The position numbers and the translations under genes are program-made. Below, one piece after another: positions 50,321-60,479 of a DNA stretch of 64,000 nt (the stretch's first letter is position 1; each line of letters begins with the position of its first letter). A model generated the notes under the pieces. It was given only the letters and a program-made list of their open reading frames with translations. It did not search any database and was not told the origin of the DNA. Source of the DNA: DASSUW01 sp963844405 (GTDB lineage Bacteria; Actinomycetota; Thermoleophilia; Solirubrobacterales; Solirubrobacteraceae); contig CAWJNZ010000007.1 of the NCBI GenBank assembly GCA_963844405.1, forward strand, positions 62,001 through 126,000, given 5' to 3'.

Positions 50321-51019
50321 TCACCAGCGCCGCAAGCGATCGACCAGGCGCCGTTTCTCGGGGCGCGTTGTCAGCTGCCTGCCAAGGTCCGTCCCGCCGT
50401 AGCGACCCGTCAGGTCGACGAACGTGTGGCCGGCGGTCTTCTCGATCAGGAACTGGCGCCGGCCCAGCGCGTAGATCGGCGCGCCCGCCGCCTCGGCGAA
50501 GTGGACGGCGAGCGGGAAGACGAGCGTCGGCTCGAAGACCTCGTCGTGCTGCCAGATCGACGGGCAGAAGTCGTCGCCGCCGATCCAGCCGCCGTCGCGC
50601 ACCTTGGGCAGCGCCCGTACGAGGTCGATCGTGATGCCGCGCAGCGTGTGGTCGCCGTCGATGTAGGCCAGGTCGAGCGAGCCGTCGGGGATCTCGTCGA
50701 TCACCTCGGTGGTCGTCCCGCGCAGCACGACGCGCTTGTCGGCGTAGGCCTCGGTGCGCTCCAGCGCCTCCCGGTAGAACCCCTCGAAGCGCTCGTCGGT
50801 GGTGTTGGCGGGCTTGTTCCAGTCGGCCAGGTTCCGCCACGGGTCGATCATGTAGTAGGTCTCGATCTGCGGGCAGGCGTCGAGGAGGGCGGCGGCGAAG
50901 CGCCCGCGGTAGACGCCGATCTCGGCAACCGTGCGCGCGCCGGTCTCCTGGATCAGCCGCGTCCAGAGCTCGACGCGCGACTCGGCGCCCTCGGCCAGCT
51001 GCGCGACGTCGAGGCTCAT
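50321..51019 (-). CDS. class I SAM methyltransferase (Methyltransf_24-like)
   Basis: 232 residues from ATG 51019. ARTVAEIGVYRGRFAAALLD is the SAM site; DLAYIDGDHTLRGITIDLVRAL and GGWIGGDDFCPSIW with acidic metal-binding residues are typical of Methyltransf_24/CmcI-like enzymes that methylate sugars or glycans. The start overlaps the end of the sulfotransferase gene by four bases, so it is part of the polymer operon and likely decorates the surface glycan. Confidence 0.8.
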   Translation of the reverse strand: MSLDVAQLAEGAESRVELWTRLIQETGARTVAEIGVYRGRFAAALLDACPQIETYYMIDPWRNLADWNKPANTTDERFEGFYREALERTEAYADKRVVLRGTTTEVIDEIPDGSLDLAYIDGDHTLRGITIDLVRALPKVRDGGWIGGDDFCPSIWQHDEVFEPTLVFPLAVHFAEAAGAPIYALGRRQFLIEKTAGHTFVDLTGRYGGTDLGRQLTTRPEKRRLVDRLRRW

Positions 51020-51960
51020 CGGGCGAGCCTGCGCTTGATCCGCTGGACGACGGTCGGCGGCGGCGGCGCGGGGGCCCGCGCCGCCCGCAGCTGCGTCCGC
51101 AGCGAGCGGGCGCGGCGCGCGAGGTCGCCGATCCGCTCGGAGCGCTCGATCAGGCGCACGACCTCGGCGACCGCCTCGTCCGAGTAGCCGTCGCCCTCCA
51201 GGCCGCCCGGCACAACCTGCTCGTAGCCGAAGGTCGTGAAGTCGGGGCGGTAGAGCTTGCCCGCGGCCTCCTGGACCTCCGGGCCGAACAGCGCCGGGAT
51301 GGCGGCCAGCGGCGTCTCGTTCGTGCGCCGCAGGCACAGCGTCTCCCCCTCCCAGCCGCGCTCGCGCAGGTGCGACTCGAAGTCCCGCAGCAGGTCCGGC
51401 AGCTCGCTCGTGCGGTAGATCCGGCTGTAGTCCATGCGCGCGGGGCGCAGCAGCCGCTGCTGCGGGGCGAAGTGGCGGTTGCGCATGACCCGCGCGTCAC
51501 CGGCCGCCAGCGCCTTCGCGAAGCGCGTGAAGTCCTCCACCACGTCGTCGCCGCTGCGCGGCACGCGCGGGAACCAGTCGGCGGTGCCGAAGCGCTCCGT
51601 CCACCACGGCTCGCGCAGCAGCAGCTTCGACTGCCAGGCCGAGAACAGCCGCGCCGTCGGGTGGCGGACGACGGCGAACACGAACCAGCCGCGCTCGGGC
51701 GAGATGGCGGCGAGCTCGTCCTCGGGCAGCCGCAGCGCCATCGGCGTGTGCTGCCACAGCCGCCGCTGGTGGATCGTCATCGAGCGCGAGACCTCGTCCC
51801 ACAGCGAGCCGTGGAAGCGCTCCGGCCGCTCGCCCTGCACCTCGGCGACCAGCCATTTCAGCGTCGTGCACGCCGCCTTGTTGACCGAGACGTACATCGC
51901 CTGCCAGCGCGGCATGACAAACGTCGCGGTCGGGTGCTTGGGGAGGTCGTCGCGCTGCAT
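51016..51960 (-). CDS. sulfotransferase family 2-like protein
   Basis: 314 residues from ATG 51960. PKHPTATFVMPRWQAMYVSVNKAACTTLKWL is the 5'-PAPS-binding loop region (here VNKAACTT), and WFVFAVVRHPTARLFSAW is the 3'-PAPS motif with Arg-His-Pro. RNRHFAPQQRLL is the characteristic later segment of carbohydrate sulfotransferase family 2. It probably transfers sulfate to a cell-surface polymer. The C-terminal 40 residues are Arg/Pro-rich. Follows the TagF fusion by two bases. Confidence 0.8.
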   Translation of the reverse strand: MQRDDLPKHPTATFVMPRWQAMYVSVNKAACTTLKWLVAEVQGERPERFHGSLWDEVSRSMTIHQRRLWQHTPMALRLPEDELAAISPERGWFVFAVVRHPTARLFSAWQSKLLLREPWWTERFGTADWFPRVPRSGDDVVEDFTRFAKALAAGDARVMRNRHFAPQQRLLRPARMDYSRIYRTSELPDLLRDFESHLRERGWEGETLCLRRTNETPLAAIPALFGPEVQEAAGKLYRPDFTTFGYEQVVPGGLEGDGYSDEAVAEVVRLIERSERIGDLARRARSLRTQLRAARAPAPPPPTVVQRIKRRLAR

Positions 51961-51962
51961 CG

Positions 51963-54900
51963 TCACCAGGAGAGCAGGCGGTCGGCGACCCGCTCGGCCG
52001 CGCGGCCGTCGTCGAGCTCGCAGAAGGCGGCCTGGAAGGCGCGGTAGCGGTCGGCGTGGGCCGCCTGCACGCCGTCGAGGTCGTTCAGCGCCTCCGCCAC
52101 CTCGTCGGTCGTCTTCAGCAGCGGCCCCGGCACGGTGGCCATGAAGTCGAGGTAGAAGCCGCGGATCTCGTCGGCGTAGGCGTCGAGGTCGTAGGTGAAG
52201 AAGAGCATCGGCCGGCCGGTGTTGGCGTAGTCGACCATCATCGACGAGTAGTCGGTGACCAGCACGTCGGCGGCCAGCATGAGCTCGGTGCCGTCCGGAT
52301 AGCTCGAGACGTCGCGGACGAAGCCGTCGGCGGTCGCGGGAGCGGCGTCGAGCACGTAGTGGTGCTTGCGGAAGAGGATCACCGTGTCGTCGCCGACGGC
52401 CGCGCGCAGGCGCTCGAGGTCGAGCCGCAGGTCGAGCCGGAAGCGCCCGCGGCGGTCGACGACCTGGTCGCGGTAGGTCGGCGCGTAGAGCACGGTGCGC
52501 ACGCCGTCCGGGATGCCGAGCTGCCGGCGCAGCGCGCCGCGAGCGCTCCTCGAGGTCGGCGCCGGCGAGGACGTCGACGCGCGGGTAGCCGGTCTCCACC
52601 ATCTCGCCCTCGATCGCATACGCGCGCCGCAGGATCGGCGTCGAGAAGCGGTTGGGCGAGAGCACGTACTGCCAGTTGGCGACCTGCTGCTCCCAGTGGC
52701 GCTGGAAGCGGCGGACCTGCCGCCGCATGTCCGAGACGTCGAAGCCGAGCCGCTTGAGCGGCGTGCCGTGCCAGGTCTGCAGGCACACCTGGTCGTCGCG
52801 GCGGATGAACCAGTCGGGGAAGTGGTCGTTGGTGACCACGTAGCGCGAGCGGGCGAGCGCCTCGTGGTACTCGCGGCTGCCCTCGCGCAGCACGGTGGCG
52901 GTCTCCGGCACCGCCGCCTGGCCGTCGCGGACCACCCACAGGTGCTCGAGCGGCGCGCCGCGGCGGACGAGCTCCTCGTGGATCGCCCGCGGGCTGTCGG
53001 AGTACTGGCGGCCGAGGAAGCTGCTGTAGACGACGGCGTCCTCGAGCGGCGCCGTGCGGCGCGCCTCGTAGGCCGTGGCGCGCAGGCGGCGCTGGTGGAA
53101 GGGCCCGCGCTCGTCGTCGTCGAGGTCGCGCTCGACGTCGAGCACGAGCCGGTGGTCGGGCGTGCGCCGGAGCTCGAACGCCTTGTGGTCCACCACCGTG
53201 CGGATCGGCAGCTCCAGCTCTCCGCCGGCCGCGCCGGTCAGCTCCCAGCCGCCCTCGGGGAGCGGCAGCGCGCCGGCGAGCGTGCGCACGGCGGCCGGGT
53301 TGAAGCCGGGCGCGTAGGGCTCGCGCTCGCCGCGCGCGACGTGGACGAGCTCGAGCCGGTCGAGCCCGTCCCCCTCGAGCTCGAGCGTGCCGTCGGCGGC
53401 GAAGCGCGCGCCGGTGATGACGGGGCCTAGCGGGCGGTCGACGAGCATCGCGCCGCGCGGGCCGGGCTCGAGCGAGACGGTCCCCCACCTCGCCGGCTCG
53501 CTCGCGAAGACCGGCGTGCGGGCGACGCGAAGGTCCCAGGCGGTGATCTCCTCGCCGCGCAGGCGGTCGAGCGGCACCCGCGCCGTGTAGTGGTCGCCCG
53601 CCGGCTTCAGCGGGTGGCGGAGCGTGCGGTCCTCGCTCTCGGCGACGAGGTTGGTCTTGCCGGGCGGCTCGCGCAGCTGCAGCGTGAGCTCGAGCGCGCC
53701 GTCGTCCAAGCGGTGCGACACGATCGTCGCCGACTGGCCGCCCACGCGGAGCGCGATCTCGTCCTCGCGCGTGATCACCGCGGTGAGGTCACCGGTCCGC
53801 ACCGCGCGCAGCGGCGCGCCGAGCAGGAAGCGCGAGCGGCGCCGCTTGACGCCGGCCGCGCGCACCGTCAGGTAGACCTCCCACGGGCCCTTCGCGGCGC
53901 TTCGGCTTCACGCGCGCCTCGAAGCCCGACCACGAGACGTCCTCGCGCAGGCCGGGCGGCGCCTGCGCCGTCACGTCCGGCCGCTGCACGGCGCGGGCGC
54001 GCTGCTTGACCGCGGCCGTGATCAGCCGCACCCGCCGCAGCCGGCCCGGTCGCAGCAGCGCCACCTCGACGCGCTGGGCGTCCTCGCTTGCCGCTCCGAC
54101 GCCGGTGACATACGCGTGGCCCGCGATCCGCAGCGCGTCGCCGTCGGCCTCCAGCGCCTCCAGCGTCGCCCGCAGCGTCAGCTCGCCCTCGAGCCGGTAG
54201 ACCGAGTCGGGGACCTTCAGCCGCGGGTCCTTGCGGAACGGGTAGTCGCCGTACCAGCGCCCGCGCTCGCGGACCGGCGGCGTGTGGTTGAGGTCCTGCT
54301 TCTGGAAGCGCAGCACCTCCATCAGCTCCGGCACGGCGCGCCGGCGCACGAGGTGCCACTTCAGCCGCTCGATCGCCGGCAGCGGGTCGTAGATCCGGTC
54401 GCTCGCCCGGTCCAGGAGCGCGTTCACGCGGTCGAGGAACAGCTCCATGTAGGCGTCGTCGGCGCCCTCGAGCGCGTTCACGTAGTAGCGCAGGTCGTCG
54501 GCGACGATGTTCTCGTCGTACCAGCGAACGCCCTTGCGCGGCAGCCGCTCGCGGACCTCCTCGATCGATTGCAGGCGGTCGAGCAGCGACCGCGGCTCGA
54601 GCCGCCGCTGCGTGATCGAGAGGTCGCCGCCCTCGCGGATGCGCCAGTAGTAGACGGGGTCCGAGATGACGTCGACCGAGCGGGCGAGGAAGTGCGCGGG
54701 CACGGTGACCGGCGCGTCCTCGTACGTGCGGCCCTCGGGGAAGCGGAAGCCGTGGCGGTCCCAGAACGAGCGCCGCCACAGCTTGTTCCAGGCGACGCGG
54801 TCGGCGATCAGCGGCCGGTACTTCGTCACGTGCGTCTTCATCCGCGTCTCGGCGAACGCGCGCGCCAGGAACGGCGATTGCGCGGTGCCCATCCGCGTCA

Positions 54901-55270
54901 GGCGGTGGACGTTGCCGGTGGCGAAGTCCGAGCCGGTCTCGGTGATCGCGCCGAGCAGCAGCTCGTAGGCGTTCGGGGGCAGCACGTCGTCGCTGTCCAG
55001 GAACGCGAGGTACTCGCCCGCGGCCGACGCCATGCCGGTGTTGCGCGCCGCGCTCAGCCCGCCGTTCTCCTGGCTGACGAGCTTGAACCGGCCGTCGCGC
55101 GCCATGTGCTCGCGCGCGATGTCGACGCTGCCGTCGGTCGAGCCGTCGTCGACCATCACGACCTCGAGGTCGTCGACGGTCTGGGCCGCGACCGAGCGCA
55201 GGCACTCGTCGAGGAACTCCTCGACGTTGTAGATGGGGACGACGACGCTGATCCGCGGCACCGCGGCCAT
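51963..55270 (-). CDS. bifunctional GT2 / CDP-glycerol glycerophosphotransferase, two frameshifts
   Basis: ATG 55270 opens a family 2 glycosyltransferase: ISVVVPIYNVEEFLDECLRS, VMVDDGSTDGSVDIA, GEYLAFLDSDDVLPP (DxD) and RTYEDAPVTVPAHFL. After one missing base near 53895 it goes on as VYLTVRAAGVKRRRSRFLLG and into a TagF-like domain: VTNDHFPDWFIRRDDQVCLQTWHGTPLKR. After another near 52545 it reads VLYAPTYRD and LMLAADVLVTDYSSMMVDYA. About 1100 residues in all, matching known GT2-TagF fusions. Such enzymes build poly(glycerol-phosphate)-type wall polymers at the membrane. No signal for secretion. Confidence 0.82.
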
Positions 55271-55271
55271 C

Positions 55272-56252
55272 CTACGAGCGCCGCAGCAGCGACTTGAGCG
55301 CGCGGCGGTAGCGCTTGGGGATCCGGCGCGCGACGCGCACGCGAAGCGACGGCGGGGCCGGCTGCCGCGCGCTGGCGATGCCCTTGCGGCGGGCCGCGCC
55401 GATCGACGAGTAGGCGAGCGCCTCGGCCTCGCCGTACAGCTCCCGGTACGCGACGCGCGCGTCGTCGAGCGCCGCGCGGGGCTCGTCGCCGCCCGCGCCG
55501 GCGAGCCGGCCGAGCTGCTCCCAGACGTCGTCGGCCAGCTCGCGCACGCGCGTCGGGACGTCGAGCGCCTCCCAGCCGACCCGGTTGCGGTGCAGGGCGG
55601 GATCGACGAAGCCGTCGACCGCGGGCGTGTGCTCGGCGCTGGCGAGCTCGGGCGCGCCCAGCGACGTGCCCGCGCGGCGGATCTCGCGCTGCCAGTCGGC
55701 GAGCAGATCCTCGTAGCGCACGAAGGCGCGCGGCTTGCCGCGCGTGAAACGCTCGGTCTCGAGGATCAGGTTGATCCAGGCGCCCGTGCGGCTGGCCGCG
55801 GTCTGGCCCGTGCCGTAGTACTTCCGCGCGCTGGTCACGATCTCCGCGGGGTGGCGCAGCATGGTCAGGAACGACGTCGAGGCGCCGAGCTGCTCCGCGG
55901 CGGCGGCCCAGAGCGGCAGGAACCACACGGTGCGGGGATCCTTGACGACCAGCGACGGGTCGACCTCGAACTGCTCCTCCAGCCACTCGCGTAGCCGGTG
56001 CTCGGCGCGCGGCCCGGGGTGGGCCGCGATCTTCAGCGCCTCGGGGCGGGCGTCGTTCACGGTCACCGACCGCTGCGTGAGCAGCCGGGTGTGGAAGTCG
56101 ACGACCCAGCGCGGCTCGCCGAAGCCGCGCGGGTTCGTCTCGTCCGCCTTCACCTCGGGCTGCGGGATGTGGAAGCCGAGCTGGCCGAGGATGCCGGAGG
56201 CGAGGCTCGTGCCGCTGCGGCCGACCCCGACGACGAGGACGAGCCGTCTCAT
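55272..56252 (-). CDS. sulfotransferase
   Basis: 326 residues from ATG 56252 (ATGA overlap upstream). RRLVLVVGVGRSGTSLASGIL is the PAPS-binding P-loop, DPRTVWFLPLW and FLTMLRHPAEIVTSARKY the 3'-phosphate site, and FVRYEDLLADWQRE the closing motif. The group resembles bacterial sulfotransferases that modify surface glycans. It is located between two TagF-like fusions in one operon. Confidence 0.82.
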   Translation of the reverse strand: MRRLVLVVGVGRSGTSLASGILGQLGFHIPQPEVKADETNPRGFGEPRWVVDFHTRLLTQRSVTVNDARPEALKIAAHPGPRAEHRLREWLEEQFEVDPSLVVKDPRTVWFLPLWAAAAEQLGASTSFLTMLRHPAEIVTSARKYYGTGQTAASRTGAWINLILETERFTRGKPRAFVRYEDLLADWQREIRRAGTSLGAPELASAEHTPAVDGFVDPALHRNRVGWEALDVPTRVRELADDVWEQLGRLAGAGGDEPRAALDDARVAYRELYGEAEALAYSSIGAARRKGIASARQPAPPSLRVRVARRIPKRYRRALKSLLRRS

Positions 56253-58108
56253 GACCGGGGCCACACGCGTCGCACGACCCGCTCGGCGGCGCGGCCGTCG
56301 TCGAGCGCGGAGAAGCGGGCCCGGAACGCCGCTCGCAGCGGCTCCGGCGTGGTGAGCGCCTCGATCAGCTCGTCCTCGGAGCGCGTCATCGGGCCCGGGC
56401 CCTCGGTCGGCAGGTCGAAGTACGCGCCGCGCAGCGCCCGGTAGACCTCCCAGTCGGGCGCGTGGGCGACGATCGGGCGATCGAGGACGGCGTAGTCGAA
56501 CATGAGCGAGGAGTAGTCGGTCACCAGCACGTCGGCCGCCAGGCACAGCTCCTCGATCGAGGGATGCGAGGCGACGTCGCGAATCCGGCCGGCGCGACGG
56601 AGCGGCTCGGCATCATAGAAGTAGTGCAGGCGGGCGAGGAGGACGTGCTCGTCGCCCAGCGCCTCGGCGACGCGCGCGAGGTCGAGCACCGGCACGTAGC
56701 CCGGCTGGTACTCGCGGTGCGTCGGCGCGTAGAGGATCGCCGTCTGCCCGTCCTCGATGCCGAGCTCCTCGCGGATGCGGCGCACGTCCTCGTCGCCGGC
56801 ATTGGCCAGCGCGTCGTTGCGCGGGTAGCCGATCTCGAGCGACTCGTAGGTGCCGGGGTAGACGCGCTCCCAGATCGGCGTCGTGAACGCGTTCTGCGAG
56901 ATGCTCAGGTCCCAGCGGGCGACGCGCTGGAGCAGCGTCTCGAAGTTCATCCGCCGCCCGGCGACCGGGGTGCCGCGGAGGTCGAGCCCCATCGGCTTGA
57001 GCGGCGTGCCGTGGTGGGTCTGGACATGGATCGTGCCCTCGCGCTTGACCAGGTGGTCGGGGAAGTTGACGTTGTTGACGAGCGTGCCGGCGCGAGCGAT
57101 GACGTCGAAGTACTCGGGCGTGTTCGCCACCACGTAGTCGACGCCCTTCGGCACCGAGTCGCCGGGTCTGACCACCCAGACCCCGTGCACGTCGGGCACG
57201 AGCTCGCGCGCCCGCTCGTAGATCGCGCGCGGGTTGCAGGAGTAGCCGCGGAACCAGTAGGCGGCGTAGACCGCGAGCTTCGGGTCGATCGGCTGCTTGA
57301 GCCGCTCGCGGTAGTGGCGGTCGAGCGACCGGCTCCGGACGCGTGCCTTGGTGCGGCGGCGCAGCCGGCGGACGGTGCCGCGGCGGCCGCGAGCCTTCTC
57401 GAGCGCCTGGAAGGCCAGATAGGCGTCCCGGTGGATGAGCCGCCCTCCCCCGTCGCCGTGCCGCCCCATCTGCTCGGACATGCGGTGGAAGAACTCTCGC
57501 CGCTCGGCGGCCGGCAGGCGGCGCAGCAGCCTGAGCTCGTGGCGGACCATCGCCGGCACGACGAGCGCCGGGTCGGCCGAGGCGAGGACGGCCTCGTACT
57601 GCGGGAAGACGTCGAACGGCGACCCCGGGCCCGGCTCGATGTGCACGTAGCAGGCCCGCGGCACGGTGGCGATCCGCTCGGCCTCGAGCAGCGCCGGCCA
57701 GGTGACGGTGAGCTCGCCGACGCCGAAGCGGCCGCTCACGTGCTCTCGCCGCAGGACCTTGTCGAAGATGCGGGGGGCGGTGTCGGCGAGCCCGGGCCGC
57801 TCGGCGAGCGTGTGGACGCCGTCGGAGAGGCGGGTGAGCAGCTTGCGGTGCGGGCCTTCATGCGTCCGGCCGTCGAGACCGATCGTCGCGTGGTGGACGA
57901 CCACGACGTCCGGCCGCTCGTCGAGTCGTTCGTTGACGCGGTCGAGCGCCCCGGGCAGCACGATGTCGCCGGGCTCGACGAACCAGAGGTAGTCGCCGCG
58001 CGCCGTCTCGAGCGCCTCGTTGCGGTCCGTGGTCCGCAGGACGTCGTCGTGGCCGCGGACCGACGCGGCCGAGGCGTCGTCGGCGACGACGATGGTGAGC
58101 GTGGTCAT
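56249..58108 (-). CDS. GT2-like / CDP-glycerol glycerophosphotransferase fusion (intact)
   Basis: 619 residues from ATG 58108. The N-terminal 200 residues are a shortened GT2-like domain (LTIVVADDASAASV, GDYLWFVEPGDIVLPGAL with an altered DxD, RIFDKVLRREHV). Residues 270-615 are the TagF-type domain: VANTPEYFDVIARAGTLVNNV, HVQTHHGTPLKPMGLDLRG, AILYAPTHREYQPG and LAADVLVTDYSSLMFDYAVLDRP. It is related to but distinct from the larger fusion downstream. Probably a second polymer-chain enzyme or primase. The GT2 part may be non-catalytic. Confidence 0.8.
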   Translation of the reverse strand: MTTLTIVVADDASAASVRGHDDVLRTTDRNEALETARGDYLWFVEPGDIVLPGALDRVNERLDERPDVVVVHHATIGLDGRTHEGPHRKLLTRLSDGVHTLAERPGLADTAPRIFDKVLRREHVSGRFGVGELTVTWPALLEAERIATVPRACYVHIEPGPGSPFDVFPQYEAVLASADPALVVPAMVRHELRLLRRLPAAERREFFHRMSEQMGRHGDGGGRLIHRDAYLAFQALEKARGRRGTVRRLRRRTKARVRSRSLDRHYRERLKQPIDPKLAVYAAYWFRGYSCNPRAIYERARELVPDVHGVWVVRPGDSVPKGVDYVVANTPEYFDVIARAGTLVNNVNFPDHLVKREGTIHVQTHHGTPLKPMGLDLRGTPVAGRRMNFETLLQRVARWDLSISQNAFTTPIWERVYPGTYESLEIGYPRNDALANAGDEDVRRIREELGIEDGQTAILYAPTHREYQPGYVPVLDLARVAEALGDEHVLLARLHYFYDAEPLRRAGRIRDVASHPSIEELCLAADVLVTDYSSLMFDYAVLDRPIVAHAPDWEVYRALRGAYFDLPTEGPGPMTRSEDELIEALTTPEPLRAAFRARFSALDDGRAAERVVRRVWPRS

Positions 58109-59316
58109 CGCCGCAGCAACCGCTTCGCGCGGCCGGTCGCCACCCGTCCGGCCAGCGACAGCGCCGGCCGCACGATCGTCGTCGGCGCACCCGGGCGCTT
58201 GGCCGCGGCCAGCTCGTCGAACAGCTCCTCCCAGCGGCGGGCGATCGTTCCCAGCTCGTAGCGCGAGGCGCCCTCCACCGCCGCCGCGCCGTAGGCCCGG
58301 CGCCGCTCCTCGTCGCCCATCAGCGCGCTCATGGCCGCGGCCAGCGCCTCGCGGTCGCCGTTCCGGACCACGTGGCCGTCGACCCCCTCGCGCACGATGT
58401 CGCGCGGCCCGGTCGGGCAGTCGAAGCTGACCACGGGCAGGCCGACGGCCATCGCCTCCAGCAGCACCATCGGGAAGCCCTCGCGGCGCGAGCTCATCAC
58501 GTACAGGGACGAGCGCGCGAGCTCGTCGTGCAGCCGTGGCGTGAAGCCCATCAGCTTCGCGCTGCCGCCGATGCCGAGCCGCTCGACCTGCCGCTGCAGC
58601 GCGCCCATCTTGCCGCCGTCGCCGAAGATCCGCAGCTCCCAGTCGGGGTGCTCGCCGGCGATCCTCGCCCACGCCGGCAGCAGCCGGTCGAAGCCCTTCT
58701 GGCGCGTGAGTCGGCCCGCCGCGACGACGACCTTGTCGTCGAGCGGCGCGCGCACGGCGCCGACGTTGGCCACGCCGTTGGGCATGCACTCGACGCGCGT
58801 GCGGCCGCGCAGCGCCCTGCGGTAGGCGGCGGCGTCGCCCTCGGTGAGGGTGGAGACGAGGTCGAGTCGCGGGTAGACGGCGCGGATCTGCGCCTTCAGC
58901 CGGTCGTTGTAGGTCGCGAGGTTCATGTGGTCCTGGCCGATGCGGACCACCGAGGGGGCGGCCAGGCGCGCGACGGCGACGTTGATCGACGGGCGCGTCC
59001 CGATCAGCACGCCGTCGCGCACCGACGCGAGATAGCGCAGCAGGTTCGCGTCGCTCAGCAGGTTGAACACCGGGTGGCGGAAGTCGGTCTTCGTCATCAG
59101 CCGGGTCGGTCGCTCGGCGAGGCGCCGGCCGAGCGGGCCGAGCTTGTCCTCGCGCAGGTCGCTGAGCGTGACCAGCCGGACTCCGGGCGGCACCGGGAGC
59201 GCGGGCTCGTCCTGGCGCCGGACGATGCTCGCGACCTCGACGTCGTGGCGCTTGGCCAGCTCGCCGGCCGTCTCCAGCGTCGTCCGGATCGTGCCGCCCA
59301 CACCGAAGGCGTTCAT
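58105..59316 (-). CDS. glycosyltransferase family 4 protein
   Basis: 403 residues from ATG 59316. MNAFGVGGTIRTTLETAGEL is the acceptor-side GT4 glycine-rich start. VVVAAGRLTRQKGFDRLLPAW, LRIFGDGGKMGALQRQVERLG, LMGFTPRLHDELARSSLYVMSS and EGFPMVLLEAMAVGLPVVSFD form the donor site with the EX7E pair. It resembles family members near TagF enzymes. Its start region faces the divergent sulfotransferase at 59409, with about 90 bases between. Overlaps the next gene by four bases. Confidence 0.87.
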   Translation of the reverse strand: MNAFGVGGTIRTTLETAGELAKRHDVEVASIVRRQDEPALPVPPGVRLVTLSDLREDKLGPLGRRLAERPTRLMTKTDFRHPVFNLLSDANLLRYLASVRDGVLIGTRPSINVAVARLAAPSVVRIGQDHMNLATYNDRLKAQIRAVYPRLDLVSTLTEGDAAAYRRALRGRTRVECMPNGVANVGAVRAPLDDKVVVAAGRLTRQKGFDRLLPAWARIAGEHPDWELRIFGDGGKMGALQRQVERLGIGGSAKLMGFTPRLHDELARSSLYVMSSRREGFPMVLLEAMAVGLPVVSFDCPTGPRDIVREGVDGHVVRNGDREALAAAMSALMGDEERRRAYGAAAVEGASRYELGTIARRWEELFDELAAAKRPGAPTTIVRPALSLAGRVATGRAKRLLRR

Positions 59317-59408
59317 GATCAGAAAGCGGATGGTCAGGGGGCCATCACCCTACTGAGGGCCGTCTCCTAGACTCGCCGACCATCTCGACGCGAGGCCCCA
59401 TCTTCATC

Positions 59409-60479
59409 GTGAGCGCGATGGGCTCCGGCTCGACCCTGCTGCGGCTGATCCTCGACAGCCACGATCGCATCGCTATCCCGCAGGAGACCGGGTTCATGCG
59501 CGCGTACAACGCGCACCAGTTCGTGCCGCTCAAGTGGTCCGGGCGCAACTGGGCGCGCCGGATGGGCTGGAGCCGCGAGGAGCTCGACGCCGAGCTCGCT
59601 TCCTTCTACGAGAAGATCTTCCGGCGCTACGCCGAGAGCCTCGGCAAGGACCGGTGGGGCGACAAGACGCCGCTGCACACCTGGCACGTCGACGGGATGG
59701 CGCGGCTGTTCCCCGACGCCGTGTTCATCGGGACCGTGCGCCACCCCGGCGGCAGCGTCGGCTCGAACATGACGCGCTTCGGGCACGGCTTCGGGCGCGC
59801 CGTCCGGCACGTCGACAAGTACGACCGCGAGATCGCCCGCCAGGCGGCGGCGTACGGCGAGCGCTTCGCCGTCGTCCGGTACGAGGAGCTGGTGCTGAGG
59901 CCGGAGCCGCTGCTGCGCGAGCTGCTCGACTGGCTGGGCGAGCCGTGGTCGGACCGCGTGCTCGAGCACCACAGCGTGCAGGTCGAGCGCGGCGGGCGGC
60001 TGACCGTCGAGGGCAAGAACCGGATCGACGACCCGATCGACGTCTCGCGGATCGACAAGTGGGCGCGCACGATGCCGGCCGGCAGGCGGCCCGCCCTCGC
60101 GCATCGGCTCGGGCGGCTGGCCGAGTTCTACGGCTACTCGGTCGACGACCCGGCCGTGCTCGAGCCGCTCGCGGCCGACGGCGGCATGCTCATCCGCGGC
60201 ACCGATCTGGAGGCGCGGATCGACCGGTTCCCCGACCTCGACCTGCGCGCCGAGCCCGAGAAGCCGATCGCCGAGCGCTTCTACCACCCGGGCAGGATGC
60301 AGCTGCACTACGTCGACGAGGCGGACGCCCCCGCGAAGCCGGCTCCGCCCGAGCCGCCCGTCCACGTGCGCGCCTGGCACGTGCTGCCGCGCGGCGCGCG
60401 CCGCCGGCTGCATCCGCTCGCGCGGCGCCTACGAGGCCGGCGGCTGCGCCCACTCGTGCGGCGGGAGCGAGGGCGATGA
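59409..60479 (+). CDS. sulfotransferase
   Basis: 356 residues from GTG 59409. SAMGSGSTLLRLILDSH is the PAPS P-loop and VFIGTVRHPGGSVGSNMTRFG the 3'-phosphate motif; VVRYEELVLRPEPLLREL follows. Upstream codons in frame (RGPIFIV) look like the natural beginning of the P-loop strand, but no standard start precedes them, so the true start may be a rare codon or the gene may lack a few residues. The C-terminal tail is basic and Pro-rich. It starts a plus-strand operon with the 854-residue gene. Confidence 0.8.
   Translation: MSAMGSGSTLLRLILDSHDRIAIPQETGFMRAYNAHQFVPLKWSGRNWARRMGWSREELDAELASFYEKIFRRYAESLGKDRWGDKTPLHTWHVDGMARLFPDAVFIGTVRHPGGSVGSNMTRFGHGFGRAVRHVDKYDREIARQAAAYGERFAVVRYEELVLRPEPLLRELLDWLGEPWSDRVLEHHSVQVERGGRLTVEGKNRIDDPIDVSRIDKWARTMPAGRRPALAHRLGRLAEFYGYSVDDPAVLEPLAADGGMLIRGTDLEARIDRFPDLDLRAEPEKPIAERFYHPGRMQLHYVDEADAPAKPAPPEPPVHVRAWHVLPRGARRRLHPLARRLRGRRLRPLVRRERGR

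Noticed and set aside
53789..53865. Separate gene boundary between the glycosyltransferase and the glycerophosphotransferase
   Set aside because: A conserved linker (VYLTVRAAGVKRRRSRFLLG) continues across a single-base shift and matches known bifunctional proteins, so one gene is more likely.
59534..60475. Extension of the pyruvyltransferase fusion frame upstream to 59534
   Set aside because: That part overlaps the sulfotransferase gene in another frame and is low complexity; the ATG at 60476, overlapping the sulfotransferase stop, is the natural start.
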